The translations under genes and the position numbers were made by a program. This document shows, piece by piece, positions 32,735 to 44,650 of a stretch of 64,000 bases of DNA (position 1 is its first letter; each line of letters opens with the position of its first letter). This DNA is from Nemophila menziesii (Eukaryota > Streptophyta > Magnoliopsida > Boraginales > Hydrophyllaceae). The notes beneath the pieces are model-generated. The model was not told the DNA's origin and ran no database searches. It saw only the letters and a list, made by a program, of their open reading frames with translations. The stretch lies in the NCBI GenBank assembly GCA_029959085.1, contig JARWIR010000031.1, positions 4,588,001 to 4,652,000 of the forward strand. Direction: 5' to 3'.

Positions 32735-33293
32735 TAGGGATGACAATGTATCGAATTATTTCAAAAAATCCAAAATCATATGTATAACCATTTAATTTAT
32801 CAAAAATCAAATTCTAACGGATTTAACCGTCGGACTTACAATAATCGAATAATTCGGATTCGGCTTTTTAAGCGGATTTTCGAATTTTAACCATAACTAA
32901 ATTATAACTCTATAAATATATTGAAAATTCTTAAAATAAGATCACTAAGACAAGAAAAGAATTTCAAAATATATAAAATATTATGTTGATCCTTAATTAA
33001 ATAACATATATGTTACTTTATTTGTTAAATTTAATAATTAAATTTTAGTTTTGAGATATAAGAATACTTTTTTATCTATATTATTATAAAATATACAAAA
33101 TTAGATGATATTAAAAGAATTTTCGGTTATTCGGTTTTATTTTTATCTAAAACCATAACCTAGCTGATTTAACCATCGATTACACTTTTCAAAACCATAA
33201 TCTAACGGTTTTATCCATGGTTGTATAATCGGTTTTAATCGGTTCGAATTTTTCATCGGTTTTGCTTTTAAACCATAATCATTGCCATCCCTA
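32735..33293. mobile_element. hAT-like MITE
   Basis: 559-bp AT-rich, non-coding element with 14-bp terminal inverted repeats: TAGGGATGACAATG at the left and CATTGCCATCCCTA at the right (one mismatch). This TIR is common among plant hAT MITEs. The 8-bp flanks AAAATAAG and GCAATAGG agree at 5 of 8 positions, so a decayed 8-bp TSD is possible. The interior repeats CGGTT/AACCG motifs on both strands, which gives a largely self-complementary layout. Confidence 0.75.
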
Positions 33294-33540
33294 GCAATAG
33301 GTAAGGGGTGACAGAAAGAATTTGGTTTGGAGTAAACTCTAAAATAATTCTAGACATTGATTTCTAAAAAGAAATTTATTAGTTAAAATATTATTACAAA
33401 ATTTTATTGTTAAAAATAATCTTTGATAATTTTTTTTATTTAAAACATCTCTTTTAAAAAAAACTTTTATATAATTTTTTAAATATTCACTTATTTATTC
33501 ATCTAAATAAAAAAAATTAGTTTAATTAATCTTATTACAA

Positions 33541-34600
33541 CCTACCAATACCATCACCACCACAACCACTGCATCACCGTCACCACCACCACCATCAGGT
33601 AAATTTTTATTTTATTTATTTTTTAAATTCTAACAACCACCACAACCTCCAACTAGTTTTTATTTTAAAAAATTAATATTTTGGGTACAAACACTGCAAC
33701 TACCACCACCGCCACCACCACATTCGGCTAATTATTTATTTTTTTGAGAAAAGCATTTCTAAAATTTTGGACACCACCACTGACCACGCTACAGCCACCA
33801 CCATCTTCGACCAATTTTTTTATATATTCTTTTTAAAATATATGGCACCACTACTGACCACTGATGCAACCACCACCACCACATTTAGACTTCTCTTTTT
33901 TAAGTGGTATCACCACTGGCCACTTCCACCGTCACCAACCTATCCAATTTTTTCTAGATCAGATATCTGGCAAACTGTAAAAAGTAAATGAAATTCATTG
34001 TTCAAAATAGTGAATTTTGTTGTTTTAACAATAAAATTTTTGTTCCGAACAATAAATTCATATATGCGGAATAGTTTCAATATTACTTTGTTTAAAATAA
34101 TGAATTCCTTGTTCCAAACAATGAATTTTATGACTGTGAAAAAACAGTTTGTTGGAAAAAAAATTAGTGAAGTACATAGTTGTGGCAGCAGTGACCGGAT
34201 GCAGTGATGGCAGCAAATTTTTATTTTAAAAATTTTGAGGTGGTTGTGGCCACAGCAATACTCAAAAAAATTTACAAAAAAAATTGGTCAGAGGTGGTGG
34301 TGGTGTTAGAAAAAAAATTTCAAAAATAAATAAATAAATTAGCCGAAGAGGGTGATGGCTACAGCAGTCGTCGAAATTTTTTACAATTTTTTTTAGAAAC
34401 AAACCCACCGAAGGTGGTGGTGGTAATGGCTGTCGCGGTGGTCGACGACGATGGTGCCCGAAATTTTAATACAAAAATGGACCTAAGGTGGTGGTGGTGA
34501 AGGCGGTGCTGGTGGTGGTGGTTAAAATTTTATTTTTGTTATGAAAAAAACTGAGTTGATAGTGGTGGTGGTGGCGGTGGTATGTTTAGTGAGTAAGTTT
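33541..34600. repeat. facing CAC-rich and GTG-rich blocks
   Basis: 33541-33930 is built of ACCACCACC runs separated by AT-rich spacers. 34187-34600 is built of GGTGGTGGT runs separated by similar spacers. Read together they make a large imperfect inverted repeat of about 0.4-kb arms around an AT-rich centre. The 74- and 69-codon frames inside are low-complexity. It is bounded by the MITE at the left and the truncated E4 at the right. Its nature is not known; it may be a decayed inverted-repeat transposon. Confidence 0.55.
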
Positions 34601-34669
34601 TTAATAAAGTAAATTATTTGAGGCATTTTTCCTATAAGGGTAGCTTACTTTTTTCGTATTTTTTTTAAT

Positions 34670-35220
34670 TTTACTATCTACTATCTATTGTTGCATGCAT
34701 TCAAGGGTATTATACACTAACTCTAAGGTCGACTATTTTATATTATTTATTCACAAAAAGTTTATTTTTGGGGCCATTCAACAAACTCTACATCCAAATC
34801 ATTCCTTAAACTAATTCTTTTTTATTTTTTAAATTTTGAAAGCGATAAAAACATGAAAACGAGGATGAGAACAACAAGTACCCCACCCCCAACACAAAAC
34901 TGAGTCATGTCCCCACATCTCGAAAAGGCTCAAAAAGAAAATCAACTAGTATACACTACTAAATAAGAAGGAATAATGGAACATATTTTAATCAACACTA
35001 GGCCGATCGCTTTCATTATCGTATGCATGGATTCTATCACACCGTCTTGATTCTCTTATATTAATCACTTTGTCATATCATCTCCTTTGACGGCTCTTCT
35101 CAAATTATCCTTCTATTCGGTCTAATCTTTTCTCTTCACATTCTTCCTAGTTTCTCCAACCTTAGGCTTTGAACTCGAACTCGTTATATCAATCGCCTTC
35201 TCCAGAGTTTCCCTAAGAGA
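34670..35220 (-). other. E4 3' non-coding remnant
   Basis: It holds the PPT-like motif CCCCACCCCCAACACAAA (34881 on) and a damaged copy of the hairpin with GTCCCC loop (34902-34921), in the same order as E2, E3 and E5. The left part is lost. Confidence 0.55.
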
Positions 35221-35265
35221 ATTATTACGATTAAAGGACAATGAATCGGTTTTTCTAGTCATCTC
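35020..35265 (-). pseudogene. E4 extra-ORF N-terminal remnant
   Basis: From 35265 the frame reads MTRKTDSLSFNRNNSLRETL and then SSSKPKVGETRKNVKRK. This resembles the start of the E5 ORF (MTNRTDSMCHYRRN, later Ser/Lys-rich). It breaks down after about 50 codons. The central domain is missing. Confidence 0.45.
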
Positions 35266-35789
35266 GAATGACCCTCAATTGATCACCTACTTGAAATATT
35301 ACTTGCACAATATATGATAGTAGGCTCAAAAAATTCACAATTCCTCCAATAAATAATTAAAAATTCTTAATTCCAAACTAGTGATAGAAAGAAAAGAAGA
35401 GTATTAACTATTTTACCAGATAGGTGTGGAATTTGTGATGATTTGATACCTCGAATACTATTGCAAGATCCAACCTTCAAATTACAAGAAAATATTGATG
35501 AAATTTGTATCTTTTGATGTTGTTGAAGGTGGCAAAGTAGTGGCATTTGTGGTTTAGGAGATGGGTGATCACTAACTCTTGGTATTGGAGATTTTTAATA
35601 GATAAATTCAAACTTTTGGTGAAGAAATTTTTTGGATTGAATTAATAATTTCTTGGTATTTTGGAAGGATTTGTGATATGATTATGTGTTAGGATTGGTT
35701 TAGAGTGAAGAATTGACGTGATTTTGGTGTTCTGAAGGTGGACTATGGATGTTTATGGAGCTTGGGTTCGTTATTAATGGTGTTTCTTG

Positions 35790-36080
35790 TGTGAGATGCC
35801 AAGTAGGGTTAGGGAATTATGGTGTCGCCCAAGCTAGATGAGGGGCGTTCCCTGGCTATTAATCAAGTTTCGGTCGAGGGCCTTTTAAGGACCAGGTTCA
35901 CGCCCTACCCAAATGAGGGTCGCGACCCTCATATCGACACAATTTTTTTATAGTAGTTAGGGTTGCGCCCTAGAATTTAATTGAGCTTTGTCCGAGAGTT
36001 GGGATAGACCCAGGGTCGCGTCCTACCCCAATGAGGGTCGCGACCCTCATATCTACAAAAAAACAAATTCTAAGGTCGCG
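35790..36080 (-). repeat. E4 palindrome block
   Basis: Two copies of a perfect 20-bp palindrome with core GAGGGTCGCGACCCTC (35913-35932 and 36031-36050), each in a longer tandem unit that also contains GGTCGCG and CGCCCTA elements. The position is equivalent to the blocks in E1, E2, E3 and E5. Confidence 0.75.
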
Positions 36081-36369
36081 CCCTAAAAGCACCTGAAATT
36101 TCCATCTTAATTTCTCGATTGCTCCTTACCTACACCACAAAATCATGAAAAATTTATACTTTTTTATTGGAAATTTTTCTCCCGATCCACTGGACTACTC
36201 AGATTTTCCATTGGGGCACCATTTTCCCCAGATTATCGTTTTTCTCTATTTTACCCCAAACTCAAAGATTAACACTTACAACTATAATATACAATAAAAC
36301 ACGAATTTAGACTTACTAATTTACACTACGAACATAAAATTAAAATATGAAAGCATTTTAAAACATGGA

Positions 36370-36425
36370 TTCTCACCTGAGAAGCACTTTTGTTTATTAC
36401 ATCTTTAAGTTCGACGCATTACCTT
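36370..36425 (-). promoter_or_regulatory. E4 post-pol conserved box
   Basis: Sense AAGGTAATGCGTCGAACTTA, then AAGATGTAATAAACAAAAGT, then GGTGAGAAT in place of GGGAGACA. It is close to the E2 box. Confidence 0.5.
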
Positions 36426-37050
36426 CCATGAAGTTGTCTTAAGGCCCTTGCGATACTCCTCCGCTTAAACTTGGCTTTTCCTTGATATGGAAGCTTTGGA
36501 AATTTTGCACCTAAACTTTGATTCAACCGATCATTAAAAGGGGGTGGGTAGTATCTCCATTTCGCCTTCTTGCTCTCATGACGAAACTCGTTCTCCTCCA
36601 CGTGATATATGAGGATTGTTCTTGCTAGGTTAATTACCCATTGATCTTCAACAAGTTTTTCTCTAATCCATTTCTTCATAAGAAAACATTCCTCTATACA
36701 TGCTTCTATATCAAGTAATCCAAAATCTCCACTCACAATTTTATTATCACTAGAATCCACGAACTCCTTCCACTCTATGCTTTGGTGAACTTGTGGTGGT
36801 GCAAGGGGAGTGTACAAAGTATCCACAATTATATTACGACTTAACAAATTTAGGGGACACCCCCAAACTAGCCACATTTCAAGAATGGTCCACTCATGTT
36901 CATCTCGTAGCTGTTTGAGTCTAGTTCCTTGAATTTCTATTAACTTTTGTACCACTATACTAGACTCCATCATCAAAATTTTCCAATGTACCTCTTGCAC
37001 CTCTTCTCTTTCCTTTCATTCTTGATGTGTTGCATTTTCTATTTTTCTTG
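36419..37050 (-). pseudogene. E4 coiled-coil ORF, C-terminal part
   Basis: 193 open codons. Near residues 15-40 lies a coiled coil (QKLIEIQGTRLKQLRDEHE) equivalent to the coil of the E2 ORF. The middle is acidic (EWKEFVDSSDN, DIEACIEECF). Near the C-terminus is one RHESKKAKWRYYPPPFNDRL motif, matching the two copies in E2, then a tail GAKFPKLPYQGKAKFK. The N-terminal part continues across the solo LTR at 38593-38776. Function unknown, as for E2; the two copies share the layout and so define a family. Confidence 0.55.
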
Positions 37051-37055
37051 CCCAC
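37051..37055. repeat. solo-LTR target-site duplication, left (CCCAC)
   Basis: Matches CCCAC at 38588-38592. Confidence 0.88.
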
Positions 37056-38587
37056 TGATGTCTCCTCATTTGTCATGAATTAATATTAGTTAGAGACATC
37101 ATTTTTACTGTTTTAGAAGTCTAAATAGTCGATTTTCACATAAATATTACACTTTCCTATTTCTAGTCTTAATTTTAATGAATTATTATTTTTAGAGCAT
37201 ATTGGGTTTAATTATTTATTTAGTATGAAGCTTTAAAGATATATATGGAGATTAATTAGATGTCAAGTCAATTCTAAGAGATAAAGGAAAGAAGATATAC
37301 ATGGAAATTGGAGAAAAGAAAGGAAAAGCTAGGATATGGAAAGAAAAAGCTGCCAAATAAATATAAATTTCACCAACCACGACCACAAATGGGATTATAT
37401 CTCAAAATAGATAAGGAATTTGGAAGAATGGTCAAGAGAAAAGTTAAATATCTTTCCGAGATGAATAATTTCGACTATTGGAACGCATCAAACGGATAAG
37501 TATTGAAGCTGTTATGACGAAAACAAAAACGGGGCTGATTCTATATTTTGGGGTTACGAATTTGAGTTGGGCTAGAAGTCCATTACTTGTCTTCTACTCC
37601 AAGAAAACGAATTAGGGCTTCTCTACACCTATAAATACACCCTTATATCACTTGTACATCATCCTTGCTCAGTTCTAAACCTTATATTAATTCTTAGTTA
37701 TTCTAGAGAGCAAGATGAAGTCTTTTATTATTTCTTTTAGTTTATTTCCTTCAGGTATGAACTAATTTTCCCATAGCTTGGGTTTTGCATTATGTATAAT
37801 CTATGAATTCTATTTTCTTTCTATCTAAGTTTCTTTAGGAATTATATGTTTTAATCTGATATTAGCTGCTTGCCCATATATTTGTTTATGTGTTTTGAAT
37901 CATTGCATGTACTAAACCTGATCACTTTAGGCTTTCTTAATAGTAGTTAGATGGTCCCCGGGAAGGGGTGTCTAATTATGGAAACACCACATAACGTCTA
38001 GTGTCCGATACTGGTCTTGACAACACCGATTTTAGCTAGATAGTCATTAGGGTGTGTTTTCATCACTATCACCATGTTTGGAATTGAATTGCTTAGGAAC
38101 CTAGTGGCGTAGGATAACCCTAAGTTTAGGCTGCCTCGTGGTTTTGTCCATAGCCCCCCTAGTCGCTCTCAAGGTCTAGGAGAAGAAACTTAGAATCCTG
38201 ACTAAGTATTTAAGAGCTAATTATCTCCCTTATTAACTAGAATTTGATAGAAAGAATTAGAAGGATTAGTGCATACTAGCATAACCTAAGCTATATTTCT
38301 CGTCTCATATTTCTTCGTATTTACTTTATTGTCTATTACTTTCATTAGTTTAATTAATCATCCTCCCATTTATTCTTATTTATTTCTTGTTTCTTTTAAT
38401 TAATTACTTGCTACTCTTAATTATTTCTCATTCGTATATCACACTAAGTCCCTGAGAACGAACTTTCTTATCATTAAAACTTGCATACGTCCGGTAATAC
38501 TTGCAGTACCGTGCTTGTCTAGGGTTCTTTAGTGCATTGTTTTTAGCGTTTATTTATCATATTTTTATAACATCCTAGGCGACACCA
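37056..38587 (+). mobile_element. solo LTR, plus strand, with TSD
   Basis: A 1532-bp LTR in the opposite orientation to E4. It starts TGATGTCTCC and ends CTAGGCGACACCA, the same end type as the E1 LTRs. CCCAC flanks it on both sides. No PBS or PPT is attached. Inside are a TATA-like stretch (CTATAAATACACC near 37629) and CCCGGGAAGGGGTG at 37957. The terminal inverted repeat spans 37056-37101 (46 bp). Confidence 0.9.
37629..37641 (+). promoter_or_regulatory. TATA-box-like site in solo LTR
   Basis: CTATAAATACACC, a plant-type TATA box, about 575 bases into the LTR. Equivalent sequences occur in the other LTRs, for example GTGTATTTATAGGTG near 44033 and 50917 on the minus-strand copies. It is the likely core promoter of the element RNA. 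Confidence 0.5.
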
Positions 38588-38592
38588 CCCAC
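38588..38592. repeat. solo-LTR target-site duplication, right (CCCAC)
   Basis: Matches 37051-37055. Confidence 0.88.
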
Positions 38593-38776
38593 GAATGCTG
38601 CAAAAGTTCTATTTAGTTCGGAAAGAAGTATATGTGGAGGTGGTTGATTATTCTGTTCTTGCTCTTGCGGAGGTTGATAAGGTGGTTGGTAAAAGTTACT
38701 ACTCCATCATTGATATCTCGAAGAGTTTTTCCAAATTCTCAAATGGACCGGAGTTTGGATAATATCCTACATACAT
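38593..38776 (-). pseudogene. E4 Gln-rich ORF, N-terminal part
   Basis: From ATG 38776 the frame reads MYVGYYPNSGPFENLEKL, homologous to MYREHYPNPSPFDYWEDS at the start of the E2 ORF. After a frameshift it continues as FYQPPYQPPQEQEQNNQPPP. Only one Gln-rich unit is present, against three in E2. It is cut by the solo LTR at 38592 and resumes at 37050. Confidence 0.6.
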
Positions 38777-38860
38777 CTTTCATGGAGTCTCATTGATCAT
38801 TACCTTGAGTAAAGAACCTGTGAAAGAGACAAAACCCAAAACCAAGCATAAATTAACACA

Positions 38861-39848
38861 CAATAAGAGAATCAACTAACCGCAAGTATACGGGTCGTTC
38901 CAAGTAATAGATAAGTAAAATCGGGATCTTCGTCTCCACAAGGATTACGAAATTATTATTAAGTGTTCAAATTGAAAGTAGAATTAATTGCTAAAATAAA
39001 AAGAGTAGATATTTATTTGGTTTTTGAGTATTAAGAGCTAGACGCAAGAAAGTAAATCTAAAGATAGACTAAATTAAACTAATAACGAACTAAAAAGGAT
39101 TACTTAAATGGGAAATATACTTGAGTCTCGCTAGGGATTCACCAAAGTTCTTTTATTCACAGTTTATTGCTTGAGAGTAAAATCGGTATATTGCATTAGC
39201 CGGAATTCTAATATCTTCCTAAATCCTGTCAGGATTGAAAGGATGCTAATCTATGGTTCTAATGACCTCGTCAGAGTGACATTACAATACTTTCATTTGA
39301 TTGCTAGCATAAACCCTAATGACTATTTGGTTAGTTAAGACTGTCACGTTCAATAACGCACACCACACACCTATGTACTAGTTCTATATTTAGACCCCCT
39401 CCCTTCAGGATGATCGTGCCACAACGAATAGCTAATACTAAATCATATATCTAATTGATAAGAGAAGAGATAGTAATTAATGCAAGAACATAGTCAATAA
39501 AAATAGTACGACTTAATTCAAAATAAAGCGACCCCAAATTTAATAAACTTTAAATTAAAAACTAGGGTTCATCTCTAAAACAGTGATTCTAAAGTAAGGG
39601 AATATTATCCCATAACTAAACTAAAGAAATAAATAAATAACGAGACATACATAATAATCGAAATGGATTTGGTGATAATTTGTTTAAAATTGGTCGAAGA
39701 CCAATCTTCTTCTCTTCTACTCCCTACTCCCAGTGTTTCCTCTCTCTCTCTCAAAATATTGTTTCTAATGGAGTATGTTGATTTATGAGATCAAATAAGC
39801 CCTATATATAGGTATAAAGCGGAATTGACCCATATGGGCTTAAGTAAG
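38861..39848 (-). mobile_element. E4 5' LTR fragment
   Basis: It contains the ACCGCAAGTATACGGGTCGTT block typical of these LTRs. The outer end and the PBS are absent: the sequence passes from the leader (near 38855) straight into the LTR interior. The sense start is cut off by EP at 39849. Confidence 0.65.
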
Positions 39849-40984
39849 TGATGTCTCCCTTTTTTGATAAATATATGCCCTTAGGAGACATCATTTTAGG
39901 TAGAAATTGGACTTATTAGATATACTTTTGAGCTTATTTTGTCATATTGCACTTTCTCCCCTCGGAATTATATTATTTACGTTTTTAGATCTTTTGTGTG
40001 TTAATTCGTTTGTTTCGGCATGAAGTTCTTAGGTACATGGATTCTAGGGAGCACCAAAGATGAGGAGGAGAGGTGAAGTTTAAAGTCTTAGATCAAAATA
40101 AGAGGCCAAAAGAGCAAGAGTACCACTCAAAGAGTTGAAGAAGAGCATAAAAATCTGAAAAGCTGTCACTTCTTGCTGATTTCGAGCCAAAATAGTACTG
40201 ATCCAGATCTAATGGTTCAAATGGAAGAAGGTGGGACTTTGAGTTGGCTCAAATTGAGGACTGAAATCAGGTGATTTGGACTTAAGACGCAAAAGTTACA
40301 CCCCGTTTTACTAGAGTGTGTACAACAGTTAATAAAAGCCCAATCTAATTTCGACTAGTATATAAAGCCTTTTGGACCTCATTTTTTGTACGCTTCATTA
40401 TTTTCTAAATTTCAGAAGAGAGCAAAAGGTAGAAGGCAAAAGGAAGAGTTGGAGAAGTTATTATTCTTCAACAACAATTCAACCCAATCCTTTAATTAGG
40501 TATTTCTTCTTATTTCAGTTTTAGGAAAAATATATGCTTTTAATTTATTTATTGTTTTTACTTTAATATGATCTAAACATTTAGTACTTGAGAATCGAAA
40601 TTATGGGTTAAGCCTTAATTTATATAATTGATGTTCTCCCGAATTTGGGATTATTTAATTTCATGTAAGTTGGGTATTTTGTATTGACTATTATCGTATG
40701 CCCATTTACTGTTTTTTTAAATCTGATCAATTATAAATAGGTATTATCAATTAGGCTATTCACTAGTGGTGGTGATCATCTTGACGGGGGATTTAATTAC
40801 GGACCTAGGTAATAGACGTGTGGTATTAGTCAATTATCCTGACATACTTGACTAACCATGCTGCAATTTTGGAAAAATATTTCAACATCCAAAAATAGCT
40901 ACAATCACCCTGACAGGGATTGTAATACCGTAGGATAGTTCCTCCTATTTAGTGTTGATTTCTATCACACCCCAGGACCCACCA
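39849..40984 (+). mobile_element. EP 5' LTR
   Basis: 1136 bp, starting TGATGTCTCCC and ending GGACCCACCA before the PBS. The terminal inverted repeat spans 39849-39893 (45 bp). It is shorter than the other LTRs of the window. Confidence 0.85.
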
Positions 40985-40990
40985 AGTTTT

Positions 40991-41008
40991 TGGCACCGCT
41001 ATCGGGGA
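40991..41008 (+). other. EP primer-binding site (tRNA-Asp type)
   Basis: TGGCACCGCTATCGGGGA, two changes from the E2/E3 site. Confidence 0.82.
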
Positions 41009-41115
41009 TTGTAGCGTGTGACCCCTGTGTTTAATCCCTAAGTAGTTTTAATTGTTATTTTCCATTTTACTCACTCCTTTTGTTTTTTATTTTTCAGATC
41101 TTACAGGTTCAGTGT

Positions 41116-43075
41116 ATGCTCTCAAACCCTGAGAGTTTATTCCAAACTCAAAATAAAAGAGAAAGAGAAGAGAAAAGAGCCCGAGAAGAAATAGCAGCTT
41201 TAAACATCATCATCAACAACAACAAAACAACAATGATCCTCAAGTAGAAGTGGATGAGGACGGGAATCCTATTACTCGTCAACATCCAAATCCTCAAATT
41301 TTAAATGATCAAAATCAAGGAATTAGTCTTCTACCTGCAGGAAATGCTCAGCTCCAATTGAGATATGATCCTTGGTTGGTGCAAGGTCCTGCAAAATTAC
41401 CATACTGCTACCCTGTTATAGGTGTTGACCCTCCAGCTATTCAAGTTGCAAGATTTAGACCTGATCCGGGTATGCTAATCAATGCCAAGACTTGGAAAAC
41501 TTTTGAGGAGTGGTTGGAGAAGATGTGATTCGTGCAGTACAAAAGTTTATGCAAATATGTGATGCGTATATTAAACAAAGCGTGAGTAGAGAACAGATTT
41601 ATTTTGTGAGTTTTAGATTTTTCCATAAAGACGCAGCAAGCGAGTGGCATGATCAACAACAAAGAGGTCAGATTACTAATTGGGATGAGTTACAAACATC
41701 TTTTTTTTACCGTTATTATCCGAGAAACGTGATATTTAACGCACAACTTGATTTTGACCTCATTCGAGCAAGAACAAGGTGAACCTCTAGGTAGATTCTG
41801 GACAAGATTTCAAATATTTTTAAGAAGAATACCAGATCATGGTTGTTCTTAAGAACAACAAATGTCAATATGTTACAAAGGCCTTGAGGGACGTTCAAGA
41901 AAATATCTATATTTGTTATGTGGAGGAGAATTCTTATGGGTACTACCAAATCATGCAAAAATAATATTGGGCAGAACAATGAAGAATGAGATGGGATGGA
42001 GTACCGTGAGAACACCTATCCGAGGTGCAGTGTATCGAGAGAGTGATGTCGGAATTGATGAAAAGTTCGCTTCATTAGAGAACAAACTGAAGAGTACACT
42101 TGAGCAACAAATGAAAAGCTTACTTTGGCTTTTAAAAAAGGTTTTACGGGTAGAAGAGCTGATGTGAACGTTACATAAGAAGTTTATGGGTGTTCAAATT
42201 GTGGTGTACGGGTTCATGATTGGGAGAATTTTCAATGCAATCCAGAATTCGTGATGTCTGTTTCCAACCGAGGGAACTATAATTTAGGTGGTCAAGGTTA
42301 TCAGCCAAAGAGAAACCATCCTGGTTTCCAATACTCAAACCCGAATGGGGTCGGGAATCCTACTTATGCATATCAACCACGACTACAAGGATATAACTAT
42401 CAGCAAAGGCTACAAAATAATTACCAAGGGGGACAACATTATGGAAATCAAGCCCAGAGATAACCTACTCAAGATGTCTATATAGAAAATCTAAATCAGA
42501 AAGCTCTACCTGCTCAACCTCAAGAAGGTGCATTAGATGTTCAACAGGCTCTATAGACACTCATCTCTATTACACAGAAAACACAATAAGAGCAACATTA
42601 TGCCTCCGCCGCATTTAAAATTTTATAGACTCAAGTAGCTCAGATGGCAAAGCAGCTAAATCAGTGTCCACAAAGGGAAACTCCTAAGTGACACTGAAAA
42701 TCCAAAGTAAAGAGAAGATTGTACCATTGCGCTCAGAAGCGGTAAGCAATTACCACGACCATCCTTTCCCGTTATGAAAGAAAAAGAAACAACTGTTAAA
42801 AAACGGTACAGGATGTGCTGGAGAAAGAAGGTGAACCAGAAATAATTGAGGTGGAAGTTGAGAAAATTCCAGAAAAGCAAAAGAAGAAAGATTTTATAGT
42901 GGAAGAGAATCGCCCTCCTCCACCTTTTCCCTCAAGAGTTCAGAAGAAAGGAGATATGAATGAATATCAGAAATTCATGAATGTGGTGAGTAAGATTAAT
43001 ATCAATTTTCCATTCTTAGATCTTGTTCGAGGAATGCCAAAGTATGTAAGATTCTTGAAAAGAGCTATCACCAAT
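41116..43075 (+). pseudogene. gag: EP gag (interrupted by E3)
   Basis: From ATG 41116 (MLSNPESLFQTQNKRE). After a frameshift come the Pro-rich DPWLVQGPAKLPY and VARFRPDPGML, then the capsid IRAVQKFMQICDAYIKQSVS and ASEWHDQQQRGQITNWDELQ (41510-41782). Further frames hold the rest of the capsid, a zinc knuckle reading CSNCGVRVHDWENF with the last Cys lost (near 42190), a Gly/Asn/Gln/Tyr-rich tail (42251-42463) and the Athila motif RPPPPFPSRVQKKGD, KFMNVVSKININFPFLDLVR (42815-43070). It ends at ITN, where E3 inserted, and resumes at 51506. At least four frameshifts or stops. It would have been the particle protein. Confidence 0.78.
43071..43075. repeat. E3 target-site duplication, left (CCAAT)
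   Basis: It lies inside the gag-pro frame of EP and matches 51501-51505. Confidence 0.93.
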
Positions 43076-44614
43076 TGGTGGGGGCAAAGGTGTGATAAAA
43101 TAATAGATAAATAAAGATAATAATAAAGAGAACACACCCTTGAGAACCACGGAACTCACTGCAAGTATCACAGATCGTTTACAAGTTTTAATGATAAGTC
43201 AAGTTCGTTCGCAGGGATTTAATCCGTTAACTCTACTTATGTTTAACAAGCGTAGATGAATTTAGATGTTTTAGAATAAAATATAAAAAGATAAAATAAT
43301 ATGAATAATTATCTGATGTGAAATAAACAAAAACGAATGCAGATAAATAAATATGAATGTAAGTCTAATAGATTAGGGTCACTAATATGAGTCTATTTTA
43401 CTAAGTTGTTATTCAAACCTGTCACAGATTAAGAATTATATATTAACCAGGATTCTAAATTCTACCTAGCCTCTATTAGGCGTAGGAGCAACCTCTCCAC
43501 TACTAGGGATTCCTCAGTAATGATTGGTGATTAAATCAAACCTTTATGGCTATCTAGTTAGGCAAAGAATCAAAACTAGACGATTATGTGGTGTTGTCAA
43601 TAACTAAGGATAATCCTAAGATTGGCCAAATCTAGGGTTGTAACAATATGTCAAAACACATAAGAACAATATACGCCAAGCTCAACAATTAAAATAACAA
43701 ATAGTATTAATGAAGTTAAAGACAAAATAATAACCCAACAATTAAAAGTAAAACTTACAGAATAAAAGCTTAGAAGTATGGTTGAGCATAAATCAATAGC
43801 TAATTACCCTAAATATAGAAAAGGTGAGATGTAGAAGAGGAGTTTGTCACTCTCCAACTTCTTCTTCTTGTCTTCCTCTATAGGTCAGCTTGCTTCTTGG
43901 ATGAATAGCTTGATTCTAAGGATGAATAATAAATATAAAGACTAAGCTATTATTTAAAACTGAGAAAATACAAGTAAGGACTAAGCCTAAACTTGAAACT
44001 GAGTAAGGACATGTTTACAATGGTATAAGGGTGTATTTATAGGTGTTTAGGAACCCTAATTCGTTTTCTTGAAGGAGAAGTAAGTGGTGGACTCCAAGCC
44101 CAACTCAAATTCGTAACATTAAAAACATGAAATCAGGCCCGTTTTTCTTTTGGTCCTAGCAGCTTCAATACTCATTTGTTTGACGCGTATGAGTATATCA
44201 AATTCATCGTCTCGGAAAGATCTTCAACTTTTCTCTTGACCGTTTTGCCAAATTCCACACCGTTTTTGAGTTATAAGCTGATTTGTGGTCGTAGGTGCAG
44301 AAATTCAGGATTAAGGCAGCTTTTCCTTTTCCATGTGTTTAGCTTTTCTTTCCTTATCTCCAATTTCCATGCTTATCTCTTTCCATATCTTGTAGTCTAT
44401 GACTTGGAATCTAATTAATCTCCATAATTATCTTTAAAGCTTCACACTAAATAAATAATCAAACCCAATATGCTCTAAAAATATTATTTTACTAAATCAA
44501 GACTCAAAATAGGAAAGTGCACTATTTCTCAAGAAAATCGACTATTATGACTTCTAAATCACTAAAAATGATGTCTCATCCTAACATAAATCTATCATAA
44601 ATGAGGAGACATCA
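43076..44614 (-). mobile_element. E3 3' LTR
   Basis: Starts TGGTGGGGGCAAAGG and ends GAGGAGACATCA. The terminal inverted repeat spans 44569-44614 (46 bp). Confidence 0.93.
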
Positions 44615-44650
44615 AGACCCCCAACTCAAAGTTGTATCGTCCCGATACAA
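44615..44650 (-). promoter_or_regulatory. E3 polypurine tract and PPT-adjacent hairpin
   Basis: Sense TTTGAGTTGGGGGTCT abuts the LTR. The hairpin TTGTATCG-TCC-CGATACAA (44632-44650, plus strand) is perfect. Confidence 0.82.

Larger units (their letters stand above)
34670..39848 (-). mobile_element. E4: non-autonomous Athila-type element, truncated and interrupted
   Basis: Same kind as E2. It holds the end of the 3' non-coding region (34670-35220), a trace of the extra ORF, a palindrome block, the post-pol box and a Gln-rich/coiled-coil ORF split by a solo LTR, then a 5' LTR fragment (about 38861-39848). Its 3' LTR and PPT are missing at the left, its PBS and the LTR end beside it are deleted near 38860, and its 5' LTR is cut by EP at 39849. 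It is the oldest layer of this nest. Confidence 0.75.

Noticed and set aside
33541..34600. CRISPR-like or coding tandem array
   Set aside because: Repeats are triplet-based and irregular, with no spacer structure; a plant context makes CRISPR implausible.
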